Counted from the stretch's first letter, positions 20,971 to 32,766 are shown. The stretch: DNA of 64,000 nucleotides from Actinomycetota bacterium (GCA_020161755.1 JAIUOS010000017.1:22554-86553); one strand, 5' to 3'. Notes: a model not told the origin generated them from the sequence alone. A program made the numbers and translations.

Positions 20971-21834
20971 TCAGCCCTCGCTGTCGTCGGTGCCCTTCTT
21001 GGCGGCGTCACGGTTCCAGCCGATGTACTGCATCGGGTCGCTCTCGGCGCCGTTCTTCTTGATCGAGAAGTGCACGTGGCAGGCGGTGGAGAGGCCGGTG
21101 CTGCCGACGTAGCCGATCACGTCGCCCTTGTTGACCTTCTGGCCGACGGTCACGGCGATCTTCGACATGTGCAGGTAGCCGGACTGGACGTCGACGCCGT
21201 CGATGTCGCCGTGCTCGATCCACACGTTGTTGCCGGAGCCGCCGTTGTAGCCGCTCGCGGCCTTGATGATCGTGCCGGACTGGGCGGCCCAGATCGGCTC
21301 ACCGCAGGTGCCGCCGATGTCGTCGCCGTCGTGCATGCGGTAGTAGTGCAGGATCGGGTGCAGCCGCATCCCGAAGGGGGAGCCGAGCCCGCCCTTCGCC
21401 GGCCACATGAACTTCGACAGGTTCTTCAACCGCACGATCTCGGCGGCGATGGTGTCGGCCTGGCCGGAGAGTTCGGCGCTGCGGACGTCGGCGGCGGCGC
21501 TCTGCTGGGAGTTGGTGACCTGGTCACCGTCGGTGGCCAGCTGCTCGTTGCGAGCGGCGGCGAGGTCCTCGAAGGAGGTCGTCTCCGGCGCGGTCGCAAC
21601 CTTGAGGGCGGCGATGCTGGAGATGGCGAGGGCACCGGAGTCGGCGAAGGCGGTGCCGGTGGCGTTCGTGGAGGAAGCGGTGAAGGCGGAGAAGCCGGCG
21701 ATGGCGACACCGGAGACGACGGCCACGGTCGCACCGCGCTTGAGCAGCCTGCGAATCGGGTGGGCCGGACGGGCTTCGGGACGCGGGGGGAGGGCGCGAC
21801 GCGGCTTGTCAGCTCGCAGTCGAAGTACGTTCAC
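20971..21834 (-). CDS. Secreted/membrane-anchored M23-family peptidase
   Basis: A 287-residue protein with a basic N-terminus, one membrane helix or uncleaved signal (about residues 35-55), a coiled linker (about 80-130) and a C-terminal LytM/M23 domain. The metal-site motifs are present: GMRLHPILHYYRMHDGDDIG, YLHM and HVHF. These enzymes cut peptidoglycan cross-bridges. I prefer the GTG at 21834 (GGGGGGC upstream) over the GTG at 21864. It occupies the position of M. tuberculosis Rv0950c between uvrD1 and sucC. No c-di-AMP riboswitch is recognisable upstream. Confidence 0.88.
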   Translation of the reverse strand: MNVLRLRADKPRRALPPRPEARPAHPIRRLLKRGATVAVVSGVAIAGFSAFTASSTNATGTAFADSGALAISSIAALKVATAPETTSFEDLAAARNEQLATDGDQVTNSQQSAAADVRSAELSGQADTIAAEIVRLKNLSKFMWPAKGGLGSPFGMRLHPILHYYRMHDGDDIGGTCGEPIWAAQSGTIIKAASGYNGGSGNNVWIEHGDIDGVDVQSGYLHMSKIAVTVGQKVNKGDVIGYVGSTGLSTACHVHFSIKKNGAESDPMQYIGWNRDAAKKGTDDSEG

Positions 21835-22054
21835 GTGCCCCCCGTAAGAGATTCCCCAGTACACCGCTTCGGCCCGGTTCGACCGAGCCAGAGCGAGCTT
21901 AGCATTTCTTAGGCTGTTTCTCAGAATCGTTCAGGAATCGGGCAACAGGAGTGGGAGAGTCCGGCGCGCGCCCCGCGCTGGTGCGGTTCCTGGATCTGCC
22001 CACTAGGCTCGGCAGGGCATCTTCAGCACGTGAGAAACAGTGGACGGAGTCGGC

Positions 22055-23230
22055 GTGGATCTGTTCGAGTACCAGGCTCGGGACCTCTTCGAGGCGCACG
22101 GGGTACCCGTGCTGCGCGGTATCACCGCGCGAACCCCGGAGGAGGCGAGAGCCGCGGCGGAGCAGCTGGGTACGCCCGTCGTGGTGATCAAGGCCCAGGT
22201 GAAGACCGGCGGACGCGGCAAGGCGGGCGGCGTGAAGCTGGCCCGCTCGCCCGAGGAGGCCGCCGATCGCGCCCGGGACATCCTCGGACTGGACATCAAC
22301 GGTCACCGGGTCGAGACCGTGATGGTCACCGAGGGTGCCGACATCGCCGAGGAGTACTACTTCGGCCTGCTCCTCGACCGCTCGACCCGCAGCTACCTGG
22401 CCATGTGCTCCAAGGAGGGCGGCATGGACATCGAGACGCTCGCCGTCGAGCGCCCGGACGCGCTGGCGCGCATCGAGGTCGACCCACTGGTGGGGCTGGA
22501 CGAGGCCAAGGCCGCCGAGATCGTGGCGGCGGCCGGGTTCCCCGAGGCCGATCGGGCCGAGCTGATCCGCGTCCTGGTACTGCTCGGAGAGGTCTACCGC
22601 GAGAACGACGCCACCCTGGTGGAGGTCAACCCGCTGGTGAAGACCGGTGACGGCCGCATCATCGCCCTCGACGGCAAGGTGACCCTCGACAACAACTCGG
22701 TGTTCCGGCACCCCGACTGGACGTCGTACGCCGACGAGTCGCTCGACGACCCGCTGGAGATCCGGGCTCGGGAGAAGCACCTCAACTACGTGAAGCTGGA
22801 CGGGTCGGTGGGCATCATCGGCAACGGCGCGGGCCTGGTGATGAGCACCCTCGACGTGGTGGCGGCCGCCGGGGCCGACCTGCCGGGCGAACCGCGTCCC
22901 GCCAACTTCCTCGACATCGGCGGCGGCGCGTCCGCGCAGGTGATGGCCAACGGCCTGGACATCATCCTCTCCGACCCGCAGGTGAAGGTCGTCTTCGTGA
23001 ACGTGTTCGGCGGCATCACCGCGTGCTCCGAGGTGGCCAAGGGCATCATCGACGCCCTCGGCATGCTGGGGGACCGGGCCACCAAGCCGATCGTGGTGCG
23101 GCTGGACGGCAACGCCGTCGAGATCGGACGGCACATGCTGGCCGAGGCCGCCCACCCGTTGGTGCAGGTCTCCGAGACCATGGACGATGCGGCCCGCCGG
23201 GCCGCCGAGCTGGCCGCAGCGGCCGAGTAA
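22055..23230 (+). CDS. sucC: Succinyl-CoA synthetase subunit beta
   Basis: A 391-residue ATP-grasp subunit that binds nucleotide and succinate. It starts [19 protein letters not shown], with [13 protein letters not shown] and the C-terminal [13 protein letters not shown] loop. I chose the GTG at 22055 because GGAG is seven bases upstream and homologues begin at this point. A GTG at 22040 is also possible and adds five residues. It is followed by sucD after 11 bases. Confidence 0.96.
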   Translation: MDLFEYQARDLFEAHGVPVLRGITARTPEEARAAAEQLGTPVVVIKAQVKTGGRGKAGGVKLARSPEEAADRARDILGLDINGHRVETVMVTEGADIAEEYYFGLLLDRSTRSYLAMCSKEGGMDIETLAVERPDALARIEVDPLVGLDEAKAAEIVAAAGFPEADRAELIRVLVLLGEVYRENDATLVEVNPLVKTGDGRIIALDGKVTLDNNSVFRHPDWTSYADESLDDPLEIRAREKHLNYVKLDGSVGIIGNGAGLVMSTLDVVAAAGADLPGEPRPANFLDIGGGASAQVMANGLDIILSDPQVKVVFVNVFGGITACSEVAKGIIDALGMLGDRATKPIVVRLDGNAVEIGRHMLAEAAHPLVQVSETMDDAARRAAELAAAAE

Positions 23231-23241
23231 GGAACCCAGCA

Positions 23242-24126
23242 ATGTCGATCTGGTTGGACCAGCGCTCCACCGTCATCGTCCAGGGCATGACCGGCTCTGA
23301 GGGACGCAAGCACACCCGGCGGATGATCGCCGCCGGCACCCGCATCGTCGCCGGCGTGACGCCGGGCAAGGGCGGACAGTCGGTGGACTTCGACGAGACC
23401 CCGGTGCCGGTGTACGACTCCGTCGCCGAGGCGAAGGCCGCGACCGGCGCGAACACGTCCGTGGTGTTCGTGCCCGCGGCCTACACCCGGGCGGCGGTGA
23501 TCGACGCGGTCGACTCCGCGCTCGACCTCACCGTGGTGATCACTGAGGGCGTCCCGGTGAAGGACACCGCCGAGTTCGTCGACTACGCGCGCGAGTCGGG
23601 GCACACCCGGCTGATCGGCCCGAACTGCCCCGGCCTGATCTCGCCCGGGAAGTCGAACGTCGGCATCATCCCGCCGACGATCAGCGGACCTGGGCGCATC
23701 GGCCTGGTGTCGAAGTCGGGCACGCTGACCTACCAGATGATGTTCGAGCTGCGTGACATCGGCTTCTCGACCGCTGTCGGCATCGGCGGAGACCCGGTCA
23801 ACGGCAGCACCCACATCGATGCACTGGCGGCGTTCGAGGCCGACCCCGACACCGACGCGATCGTGATGATCGGCGAGATCGGCGGAGACGCGGAGGAGCG
23901 CGCGGCCGCCTACATCGCCGACCACATCACCAAGCCGGTCGTCGGCTACGTCGCGGGCTTCACCGCCCCGGTCGGCAAGACCATGGGCCACGCCGGCGCC
24001 ATCGTCACCGGCTCGGTCGGTACCGCGAAGGCGAAGAAGGCTGCGCTCGAGGCCGCCGGCGTCCACGTGGGCCGGACGCCGAGCGAGACCGCGTCCCTGA
24101 TGCGCGAGGTCTTCGCCAGCCTCTGA
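23242..24126 (+). CDS. sucD: Succinyl-CoA synthetase subunit alpha
   Basis: A 294-residue subunit with the CoA-binding Rossmann domain ([17 protein letters not shown]) and ligase domain. The phospho-histidine is His250 in [19 protein letters not shown]. With SucC it interconverts succinyl-CoA and succinate plus nucleoside triphosphate, which fits the propionate pathway suggested by mutAB. AAGGAACCCAGCA precedes the ATG. Confidence 0.97.
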   Translation: MSIWLDQRSTVIVQGMTGSEGRKHTRRMIAAGTRIVAGVTPGKGGQSVDFDETPVPVYDSVAEAKAATGANTSVVFVPAAYTRAAVIDAVDSALDLTVVITEGVPVKDTAEFVDYARESGHTRLIGPNCPGLISPGKSNVGIIPPTISGPGRIGLVSKSGTLTYQMMFELRDIGFSTAVGIGGDPVNGSTHIDALAAFEADPDTDAIVMIGEIGGDAEERAAAYIADHITKPVVGYVAGFTAPVGKTMGHAGAIVTGSVGTAKAKKAALEAAGVHVGRTPSETASLMREVFASL

Positions 24127-24130
24127 AGGG

Positions 24131-26245
24131 TCAGGCCTGGGCGGCGCGCTGGCCGGCCCGGACGGCGATCGCCTTCCACTGCGCGTCGGTGAAGTCGAAC
24201 TTCGCGGTGGGGTTGCCCAGCAGGTAGACGACCCGGGAGCCGACCGTGACCACGGCCACCCGGTAGACCACCGAGGTGACCGCCGTCTTCTGGGTGACCA
24301 GGTAGGTCGAGCCGGTGATCTTCGCGCCCGCGTCGGCGGTGCCCTTGGCGTCCGGGCCGGCGGCGACGGTCGCGGTCGGGTACTTCGCCGCGCAGTCGCC
24401 GATGTTCTTGTCCAGCTTGGTGGCCAGGGTCTTGGCCCCGTCCGCGTCCGCGAAGGTGTAGGTCACCATGTCGACGCCGAAGCCCTTCGGGGCGTCCGGG
24501 TCGTCGGCGAGCAGGAGGGTGCGCTGGCCCGCGGAGGTGGTTCCGGTCACCGTCTCGAGGTTCATCCCCTCGCACTGGCTGCCGGGCATCTGCAGGGCGG
24601 TGAACGGTTCGGTTCCTCCCCAGCGTCCGACACCGGCGGTGATGCGTGGCAGGTCGGCCTCGACCAGCCACCCCTTCGGTTCGGCCACGAGCGGCGGCAC
24701 GGTCGTGGTGGCGGGGCTGGCCGGGCAGGTGCCGAGGTCGCCCCCGCACTGGCGGCTGAGCGCCACCGAGGTCGCCTGCGCGACGTTCTGCGCGGGGACG
24801 GATTCGGTGGTGGCCACGTCGACCATGCTCACCGAGCGTCCGGTGCGGGTCACGAGCAGCGTGTGGTAGACGTCGGCGGCGTCCTGGACGAGCAACCGGA
24901 CGGCGGTCGCCGAGTCGGCGAGCCCGGTGACGGCGTTCGCGCCGACGATGTAGGCGGTGTCGTCCTTGCAGGTGCCCGCCTGGGCCAGCCGCAGGTCGTA
25001 CGCCGCGGTCGCCGCGGCCACGTCCGCGTAGGTGTCGACCACCTGGACGACGGACGCCTCGGGCACGTCGGCCGAACCGATCTTGCGGGATGCCGTCCGC
25101 TGTGCCTCCGGCAGCCCCGTGGCGGACGCCGGGATGCAGATCGGACGCACCGCGTCCGCCGTGCCGGTCGACGCCTGCCAGGTCACCTGGCCCAGGCTGC
25201 CGAGGTCCTCGGCGGTGAGCAGCGGGTCCAGCGCGGACGTGGTGGTGGTGGGCGTGCCGCTGGGTGCTCCGGAGCGCAGGGTGAGCAACCAGACCCCGCC
25301 CGCGACCAGGAGGGCCACCACGGCGACGGAGGCAATGATGATCAGGGCCGGCCGGGCGCTGCGCTCCTTGCGTGGCGCGGCGGGCGGGGTTGTGGTCGCG
25401 GCAGCCGCGGCCTTCTTGCCCCGGTTCTTCGGTGCGCGCTGCTTGGTCGGTGTGTGCGCGCGTTCGGCCTTCGCGGGCGTGGGCGTGGCGTCAGCCTTCG
25501 CGGCCGGTGCAGCGTCAGGGTCGGCCTTGGGCGTGCGGCCGAACCAGCCCTTCTTGGCGGGTGCGGCGACGTCGGGGGCAGGTTCGGCGGCAGGCGCGGG
25601 CACGGCGTCCGCCGCCTGCGGGGGCGGCGCGAACGGGGTGAACGTGCTCGTCGCCGGCGGGGTCGGCGACGGAGTGGTGGTGGACGGCCAGGCGGCCGTG
25701 GTGTTCAGCGACGCCACGGCCGGTGCGGTCGACGCAGGAGCCGGGGCGGGCGGGGTGAACGCGATCGGGGCGCTGGGAGCGGTGGCGACCGAGCGCGGCT
25801 CCTCGGCCGGCGGTGCGGCGGAGACGGGCACGGTCCGGGCCGGGGGCGCGGTCGGACGGGCGACCGGCGGCAGCGTGTCGAACGGCGAACTCGGCGAGGA
25901 GGCGCTGGCGGCCGAACGCCGGGGGGCGGCGGGCGCGAACTCGCTGGGCTCCGCGCTGGCGGAGAAGCGTCGGCCAGAGGCGGGACGCAGGGCCGCCTCC
26001 GGGTCGGGCAGGACCGGCGCGGGCGGCGGCACCGGGGTGGTCCCGGGAACGTCCAGCGGATCTTCGGGGCTCGCCGGCGAGGACGGGCTCAGCGCGAGAC
26101 GGCGGAAGCTCCCGGTCGACCTCAGCGCGGACGGCTCGTCGGGCGACAGGCCGCGCGCGAAACGGCCTCCGACGGCGGCATCGTCGCCGTCGTCAGGACG
26201 CGGTCCGAGCGCCCTGCGGGGCGTGGACGAACCCTCATCTGCCAC
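24131..26245 (-). CDS. Large Pro/Ala-rich single-pass membrane protein
   Basis: A 704-residue protein I do not recognise. About 300 N-terminal residues are disordered and rich in Pro, Ala, Ser and Thr (repeated [12 protein letters not shown] runs), with a basic stretch (KQRAPKNRGKKAAA). A single helix near residues 302-325 (ALIIIASVAVVALLVAGGVWLL) is followed by an external domain of about 380 residues with few cysteines, in two similar halves each ending in alternating Thr/Val strands. I chose the GTG at 26245 because TACACT lies 37 bases upstream. The frame remains open to 28180 only by shadowing other genes. It sits inside the sucD-perM interval, antisense to both. Confidence 0.7.
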   Translation of the reverse strand: MADEGSSTPRRALGPRPDDGDDAAVGGRFARGLSPDEPSALRSTGSFRRLALSPSSPASPEDPLDVPGTTPVPPPAPVLPDPEAALRPASGRRFSASAEPSEFAPAAPRRSAASASSPSSPFDTLPPVARPTAPPARTVPVSAAPPAEEPRSVATAPSAPIAFTPPAPAPASTAPAVASLNTTAAWPSTTTPSPTPPATSTFTPFAPPPQAADAVPAPAAEPAPDVAAPAKKGWFGRTPKADPDAAPAAKADATPTPAKAERAHTPTKQRAPKNRGKKAAAAATTTPPAAPRKERSARPALIIIASVAVVALLVAGGVWLLTLRSGAPSGTPTTTTSALDPLLTAEDLGSLGQVTWQASTGTADAVRPICIPASATGLPEAQRTASRKIGSADVPEASVVQVVDTYADVAAATAAYDLRLAQAGTCKDDTAYIVGANAVTGLADSATAVRLLVQDAADVYHTLLVTRTGRSVSMVDVATTESVPAQNVAQATSVALSRQCGGDLGTCPASPATTTVPPLVAEPKGWLVEADLPRITAGVGRWGGTEPFTALQMPGSQCEGMNLETVTGTTSAGQRTLLLADDPDAPKGFGVDMVTYTFADADGAKTLATKLDKNIGDCAAKYPTATVAAGPDAKGTADAGAKITGSTYLVTQKTAVTSVVYRVAVVTVGSRVVYLLGNPTAKFDFTDAQWKAIAVRAGQRAAQA

Positions 26246-26282
26246 TGTTCTTGCCTTGCCGTCGGTGCCGTGTGCCGCGGCC

Positions 26283-26288
26283 AGTGTA
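26283..26288 (-). promoter_or_regulatory. Candidate -10 for the Pro/Ala-rich membrane protein gene
   Basis: TACACT on the minus strand, 37 bases before the chosen GTG start. No clear -35 is seen. Its presence favours the GTG at 26245 over the ATG at 26338, which would lie upstream of it. Confidence 0.4.
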
Positions 26289-26347
26289 GCGACGGCGGGC
26301 GTGTCCCCACGACCGGACCTGACCGTTTGGTTCAGCATGGACGCACC

Positions 26348-27589
26348 ATGCCGATGCCCAGATTCCGGGACCCCGAACGCCTGAAGTTCACCGTTTCCAC
26401 CGCCCGCACCGTCCGGCTGTCCACCACGCCGGCCGGTCCGCCGCTGGTTCCGTGGCCCGTCGCGGCCCTCGGCGGCGGCGTCTTCGCGGCCCTCGCCGGG
26501 GCCGTCGTGGTGGCCGGCGTCGTACTGGTCGCCTGGCTCAGCGCGATCGCGATCCCGCTGCCGAAGGTGCTCGACTTCGCCGCCCAGGTCTGGCTGCTCG
26601 GGCACGGTGGCGTCCTCACGATCGGCGACGTCGACGTCACGCTCGTGCCGCTCGGCCTCACCCTCCTCTTCGGTGCGATCTGCTCCTCGGCCGGCCGGTT
26701 CGCCTACCGCCAGGGCCGGCTGGGCCGGACCGAGACACCGTCCGGCACCGTGCGCACACGCCTCCTGCTGGGCTCGATCGGCCAAGTCGCGGCCGGGTAC
26801 ACCGTCTTCGCGGTCGTGCTGGCGTGGGTCGTGGCCGGTCCGTCCCAGCTGTGGCGCCCGGCCCTCGGCGCCCTGGCGCTCAGCGTGGCGGGCAGCGCGG
26901 TCGGCGCCGGGCTCGCCGCCGGGTACCGTCCGTGGGATCTCGGGCCGGACTGGCTGCGGCGAGCCTGGCGGGGAGCGGCCGCCGGCCTGCTGGGGCTGGT
27001 CGTGGTCTCGGCGGTCACGCTCGCGACCGCGCTGGTGCTGGGCGAGACCCGCGTGGCCGCGCTGGAGGACGCGCTGGGCTTCGATGCCGGCGGGGTCTTC
27101 GTGTGGTCGGTCGCGGTGCTCGCGTACCTGCCCAACCTCCTGGGCTGGACGCTGGCCTGGCTGTTCGGCGGCGGGTTCACCGTCGGCTCCGGCTCGCTGG
27201 TCTCGCTGTCGACGACCGAACTGGGCATGATGCCGGCCGTCCCGGTCTTCGGGGCGCTGCCACCGGTCGGCGCCGCGGATCCGTGGCTGCTGGCCTGGCT
27301 CGCCGCCGGTGTCGCGGTGGGCGCCCTGACCGGCGTGGTGGCGGTGCGCCGCGACGACGACGGCAACGGGGGCGGGCTGGTGGCCGGCGCCGCCGGTGGG
27401 CTGGCGGTCGGCCTGGTCTTCCTGGCGTGGGCGGCGGCGAGCCGCGGCGCCCTCGGCGTCCTGCGGCTGTCCGAGGTGGGCCCGCGCCTGCTCGAGTCGC
27501 TCGCGATCGGCGTCCCGCTGGTCTTCATCAGCGCGTGCCTGGGCGCCGTCGTCGGCCTGCTGGCGGGACGCCGGAGCCGGGCGTCCTGA
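26348..27589 (+). CDS. perM: DUF6350/PerM-like polytopic membrane protein
   Basis: A 413-residue protein with around nine to ten hydrophobic segments, short loops and the family segments LSAIAIPLPKVLDFAAQVWLL and YLPNLLGWTLAWLFGGGFTV. In actinobacteria this family lies directly upstream of purN-purH. The M. tuberculosis homologue PerM (Rv0955) supports cell division under stress, and it may do the same here. The second in-frame ATG at 26354 is an alternative start. It is divergent from the Pro/Ala-rich protein gene. Confidence 0.8.
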   Translation: MPMPRFRDPERLKFTVSTARTVRLSTTPAGPPLVPWPVAALGGGVFAALAGAVVVAGVVLVAWLSAIAIPLPKVLDFAAQVWLLGHGGVLTIGDVDVTLVPLGLTLLFGAICSSAGRFAYRQGRLGRTETPSGTVRTRLLLGSIGQVAAGYTVFAVVLAWVVAGPSQLWRPALGALALSVAGSAVGAGLAAGYRPWDLGPDWLRRAWRGAAAGLLGLVVVSAVTLATALVLGETRVAALEDALGFDAGGVFVWSVAVLAYLPNLLGWTLAWLFGGGFTVGSGSLVSLSTTELGMMPAVPVFGALPPVGAADPWLLAWLAAGVAVGALTGVVAVRRDDDGNGGGLVAGAAGGLAVGLVFLAWAAASRGALGVLRLSEVGPRLLESLAIGVPLVFISACLGAVVGLLAGRRSRAS

Positions 27590-27636
27590 GGCGTCCGCCG
27601 CGGGCACCGGCGCACGGGGACGGCGTGCCCGTTCGG

Positions 27637-27642
27637 TAAGGT
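27637..27642 (+). promoter_or_regulatory. Leaderless-type -10 box for purN
   Basis: TAAGGT lies seven bases before the purN ATG, with no ribosome site in between. Confidence 0.4.
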
Positions 27643-27649
27643 TCGGCCC

Positions 27650-28221
27650 ATGCCGATGCGCCTGGTGGTCCTGGTTTCGGGCTCCGGCACCCTGTTGCAG
27701 TCGCTGCTGGACGCGAGCGCGTCCGGTGAGCTGGACGCGTCCGTGGTGGCGGTCGGTGCCGACCGGGAGGACGCGTACGGGCTGGTCCGGGCCGAGAACG
27801 CGGGCGTCCCCACGTTCGTCCACCCCTTCGCCAAGGGCGGGGACCGGGCGGCCTGGGACGCCGGGCTGACCGAGCTGGTCGCGGCCCACGAACCCGACCT
27901 GGTCGTGAGCGCCGGCTTCATGAAGCTGGTCGGTGCCACGTTCCTGGCCCGCTTCGGCGGTCGCATGATCAACACCCACCCCGCACTGCTGCCGTCCTTC
28001 CCGGGCATGCATGCGGTGCGCGACGCGCTCGCCGCCAAGGTGATGGTGACCGGCTGCACGGTCTTCCAGGTGGACGCCGGCGTCGACTCCGGCGAGATCC
28101 TCGCCCAGGAGCCGGTGCGCGTCCTGCCCGGCGACGACGAGGACGTCCTGCACGAACGCATCAAGATCGTCGAGCGGCAACTGCTGGTCGACACCGTGAA
28201 CCGACTCAGCCGAGGGGACAG

Positions 28222-28225
<4 letters not shown>
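27650..28225 (+). CDS. purN: Phosphoribosylglycinamide formyltransferase
   Basis: A 191-residue GART enzyme that transfers formyl from 10-formyl-THF to GAR, the third step of purine synthesis. Motifs are [16 protein letters not shown] at the N-terminus, the catalytic His in [15 protein letters not shown], and the Asp in [16 protein letters not shown]. It overlaps purH by four bases (ATGA). The formyl donor would be supplied by FolD, encoded two genes downstream. Confidence 0.96.
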
Positions 28226-29778
<1,553 letters not shown>

Positions 29779-29788
29779 TGAGTTGGTC

Positions 29789-30640
29789 ATGACTGCGCAG
29801 ATCCTCGACGGCCGGGCCGTCTCCGCCGCGATCAAGGGGGAGCTGGCCGTTCGCGTCCGCGCCCTCGCCGAGCGGGGCGTCCGTCCCGGGCTCGGCACGG
29901 TGCTGGTGGGGGACGATCCCGGCAGCCGCAGCTACGTGGCCATGAAGCACCGCGACTGCGCGGAGGTGGGGATCGAGTCGCTACGGGTGGACCTGCCGGC
30001 GGACGCGTCCGCGGAAGCGGTGAGCGCGGCCATCTCCGGGCTGAACGAGGACCCGGCCTGCACCGGCTACATCGTGCAGCTGCCGCTCCCGCGCCACCTC
30101 GACGAGAACGCGATGCTCGCCCTGATCGACCCGGACAAGGACGCGGACGGGCTGCACCCGCTCAACCTGGGCAAGCTCGTGCTGAACGAGCCGGGGCCGC
30201 TGCCGTGCACCCCGCGGGGGATCGTCGAACTCCTGCGCCGTCACGACGTGCCGCTCGCCGGCGCCGAGGTGTGCATCATCGGACGAGGGGTGACCGTCGG
30301 GCGTCCGCTCGGCCTGATCCTGACCCGGCGCAGCGAGAACTGCACGGTGACGCTGTGCCACACCGGCACCCGCGACCTGGTCGCGCACACCCGCGCCGCC
30401 GACATCGTGGTCGCGGCGGCGGGGGTGCCGCACATGCTGACCGCCGACATGATCGCCGAGGGCGCGGTGGTGCTCGACGTCGGCGTCAGCCGGGTGGACG
30501 GGAAGCTGGCCGGGGACGTCGCTCCCGACGTGGCCTCGAAGGCCGCGTGGGTGGCGCCCAACCCCGGCGGGGTGGGCCCGATGACCCGGGCGATGCTGCT
30601 CTCCAACGTGGTCGACCGCGCCGAGGAACTGGCGTCATGA
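29789..30640 (+). CDS. folD: Methylene-THF dehydrogenase / cyclohydrolase
   Basis: A 283-residue bifunctional enzyme that interconverts 5,10-methylene-THF and 10-formyl-THF. Motifs are [18 protein letters not shown] with the catalytic Lys, [27 protein letters not shown], and the NADP loop [15 protein letters not shown] chose the ATG at 29789, since the family starts MTAQILDG. The TTG at 29783 would add two residues. It follows purH by ten bases. Confidence 0.95.
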   Translation: MTAQILDGRAVSAAIKGELAVRVRALAERGVRPGLGTVLVGDDPGSRSYVAMKHRDCAEVGIESLRVDLPADASAEAVSAAISGLNEDPACTGYIVQLPLPRHLDENAMLALIDPDKDADGLHPLNLGKLVLNEPGPLPCTPRGIVELLRRHDVPLAGAEVCIIGRGVTVGRPLGLILTRRSENCTVTLCHTGTRDLVAHTRAADIVVAAAGVPHMLTADMIAEGAVVLDVGVSRVDGKLAGDVAPDVASKAAWVAPNPGGVGPMTRAMLLSNVVDRAEELAS

Positions 30641-30939
30641 CCACGCCGACCGGCGAGCGTCCGCCGAAGACGCTGGTGCAGCAGGTGCTGGGGCAGTGGC
30701 CGCTGGCGTCCGTGCTCAGCGGGGTGGCGCTCGGCCTGCTGATCGTGGCGATGTCGCACTGGCGGGCCGGCAGCACCCTGGTGGGGCTGTCGATCACGAT
30801 GGGCGGCCTGCTGCGACTGATGCCGCAGCAGCGGGTAGGGCTGCTCGCCGTCCGCAACCGCGCGGTCGACTCGATCCTGCTGCTCGGGGTCGGCATCGGC
30901 ATCACGGTGCTGGCCTGGTGGATCCCGCCGAGCCGCTGA
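30637..30939 (+). CDS. DUF3017-family small membrane protein
   Basis: A 100-residue protein with a short polar N-terminus and three predicted helices (about residues 23-40, 47-63 and 78-96, ending WWIPPSR). It starts four bases inside folD (ATGA). Position after folD, size and the [13 protein letters not shown] core match the actinobacterial DUF3017 family. No function is known. Confidence 0.8.
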   Translation: MTTPTGERPPKTLVQQVLGQWPLASVLSGVALGLLIVAMSHWRAGSTLVGLSITMGGLLRLMPQQRVGLLAVRNRAVDSILLLGVGIGITVLAWWIPPSR

Positions 30940-30955
30940 CCGCCGGGTCCCTTCA

Positions 30956-31029
30956 CGCCGAACGCCCCTGTTCCGGTCAAACGCCCCCACCTGGGTGGGG
31001 GCGTTTGACCGGAACGGTGGCGTTCGGCG
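30956..31029. repeat. Palindrome family B, copy 1
   Basis: The arms 30956-30991 and 30994-31029 pair with two mismatches and a two-base spacer. The sequence CGTTTGACCGGAACGGTGGC recurs, with changes, at 61223-61296. It sits between the convergent DUF3017 and acyl-CoA synthetase genes, where a bidirectional terminator would be expected. Confidence 0.85.
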
Positions 31030-31038
31030 GGAGCGAGG

Positions 31039-32766
31039 TCAGCGGAAGTCGCGCTCGAGGAACTGGCCCTCGTCGGCGTGCTCGGCGACCCGGGCGGCTT
31101 CGCGCTCGCGGAGCTCGACGCGGCGGATCTTGCCGGAGATGGTCTTGGGCAGCTCGGTGACGAACTCCACGATGCGCACCCGCTGGTAGCCGGAGAGGCG
31201 CTCGCGGGCGTGGGCGAAGATCTCCTTCGCCGCCTCCTGCTGGCGCGTGGTCGCGTCCAGGGCGAGCGTGATGAAGGCCTTCGGCACCGCGGCGCGCACC
31301 GGGTCTGGGCTGGGCACGATCGCCACCTCGGTGACGTAGGGGTGCTCGAGCAGGATCGACTCCAGTTCGAACGGGGAGATCTTGTAGTCCGACGCCTTGA
31401 AGACGTCGTCGGCGCGTCCGACGTAGGTCAGGTAGCCGTCGGCGTCGGCCGAGACGATGTCGCCGGTGTGGTAGTGGCCGTCGCGGCACGCCTCGGCCGT
31501 CATCTCGGCGTCGTTGTGGTAGCCGGCCATCAGGCCCAGGATCGGCTTCGACAGGTCGAGGCAGATCTCGCCCTCGTCCGGGCTCGGTGCGCCGGTGACC
31601 GGGTCGAGCAGCACCACCGGGTAGCCCGGCATCGGGCGTCCCATCGAGCCGTCCAGGACGCGCTGGCCGGGGGAGTTGCCGATGCAGCAGGTCATCTCGG
31701 TCTGGCCGAACCCGTCCCGGATCGTCGAGCCCCACGCGTGGCGCACCTGCGTGATCACCTCGGGGTTCAGCGGCTCACCGGCACCGACCAGTTCGCGCGG
31801 CGGCCGGGTCAGCTGGGTCAGGTCGGCCTGGATGAGCATCCGCCACACCGTGGGCGGCGCGCAGAACGTGGTCACCCGGTGGGTCTCCATCACCTTCATC
31901 AGCACGGCGGCGTCGAAGCGTTCGTAGTTGAAGACGAACACCGTCGCCTGCGCCAGGAACGGGGCGAAGAAGTTGCTCCAGGCGTGCTTGCCCCACCCGG
32001 GGGAGGAGATGTTCAGGTGCACGTCGCCGGGACGCACGCCCAGCCACCACATCGTCGACAGGTGCCCCACCGGGTACGAGACGTGGGTGTGCGCGACGAG
32101 TTTCGGGCGGGCGGTGGTGCCCGAGGTGAAGTACAGCAGGCTCAGGTCGGACGCCTTCGTCGGCGCGCTCGGCAGGTAGGACGCCGGGGCCTTGAGCGAA
32201 TCGGCCATCGACACCCACCCCGGCGGCGTCCACTCGCCCACACCGATCCGGACGACCGCCTTCGGCAGTCCCTCCAGCCGAGCCTTCAGGCTGGTCGGCG
32301 CGACCACCGCCCGCGCCTCGCCGTGCTCCACCCGGTAGGCCAGGTCGGCCGCCGACAGCAGCGTGGACGTCGGGATCGCCACCGCCCGGATCTTCAGCAG
32401 CGCCAGCAGCAGTTCCCACAACTCGATCGTGTTGGGCAGCATCACGATCACCCGGTCGCCCGCGCCGAGGCCCTGGCTGCGCAGCCAGCGCGCGACCTGG
32501 TCGGAGCGGTGCGACAGTTCCCCGTACGTCCACGACCGGGCTTCCAGGTCGGCGGAGACGATCGTGACCGCCGCGCGGTCGGGATGCTCGCCGGCCACCA
32601 CGTCGAACCACTCGGTGGCGAAGTTGAACTCCTCGAGTTCGGGCCAGCGGAAGCCCTCGACGGCCGCGTCGTATTCGTCGCCGTGCGCGAGCAGGAAGTC
32701 CCGTGCTTCCCGGACGACCCGGGTGGCAGGGGTGGCCGGCCGGCCGAACGGAGCCATGTTCATCAC
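31039..32766 (-). CDS. AMP-binding acyl-CoA synthetase (acetyl/medium-chain type)
   Basis: A 575-residue ANL-superfamily enzyme that activates a carboxylic acid via an acyl-adenylate to its CoA ester. The phosphate-binding loop LLYFTSGTTARPKLVAHTH, the motif DGFGQTEMTCCIG, the hinge region HTGDIVSADADGYLTYVGRADDVFK and the C-terminal catalytic lysine in LPKTISGKIRRVELR are all present. Overall it is closer to acetyl/medium-chain synthetases than to long-chain ones. The substrate cannot be fixed from sequence. Starts at ATG 32766 or at the in-frame ATG at 32763 or 32757 are equally possible. Confidence 0.88.
   Translation of the reverse strand: MMNMAPFGRPATPATRVVREARDFLLAHGDEYDAAVEGFRWPELEEFNFATEWFDVVAGEHPDRAAVTIVSADLEARSWTYGELSHRSDQVARWLRSQGLGAGDRVIVMLPNTIELWELLLALLKIRAVAIPTSTLLSAADLAYRVEHGEARAVVAPTSLKARLEGLPKAVVRIGVGEWTPPGWVSMADSLKAPASYLPSAPTKASDLSLLYFTSGTTARPKLVAHTHVSYPVGHLSTMWWLGVRPGDVHLNISSPGWGKHAWSNFFAPFLAQATVFVFNYERFDAAVLMKVMETHRVTTFCAPPTVWRMLIQADLTQLTRPPRELVGAGEPLNPEVITQVRHAWGSTIRDGFGQTEMTCCIGNSPGQRVLDGSMGRPMPGYPVVLLDPVTGAPSPDEGEICLDLSKPILGLMAGYHNDAEMTAEACRDGHYHTGDIVSADADGYLTYVGRADDVFKASDYKISPFELESILLEHPYVTEVAIVPSPDPVRAAVPKAFITLALDATTRQQEAAKEIFAHARERLSGYQRVRIVEFVTELPKTISGKIRRVELREREAARVAEHADEGQFLERDFR

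Noticed and set aside
21835..22054. A c-di-AMP riboswitch before the M23 peptidase gene.
   Set aside because: The expected conserved loops are not recognisable. Only about 200 bases shared with the divergent sucC promoter are available.
26246..28180. Upstream extension of the 24131-26245 gene to a 1349-residue reading frame.
   Set aside because: The extension lies antisense to perM and purN, is low-complexity Arg/Pro/Gln-rich, and lies upstream of a good -10 box and start. It is a G+C-driven shadow.
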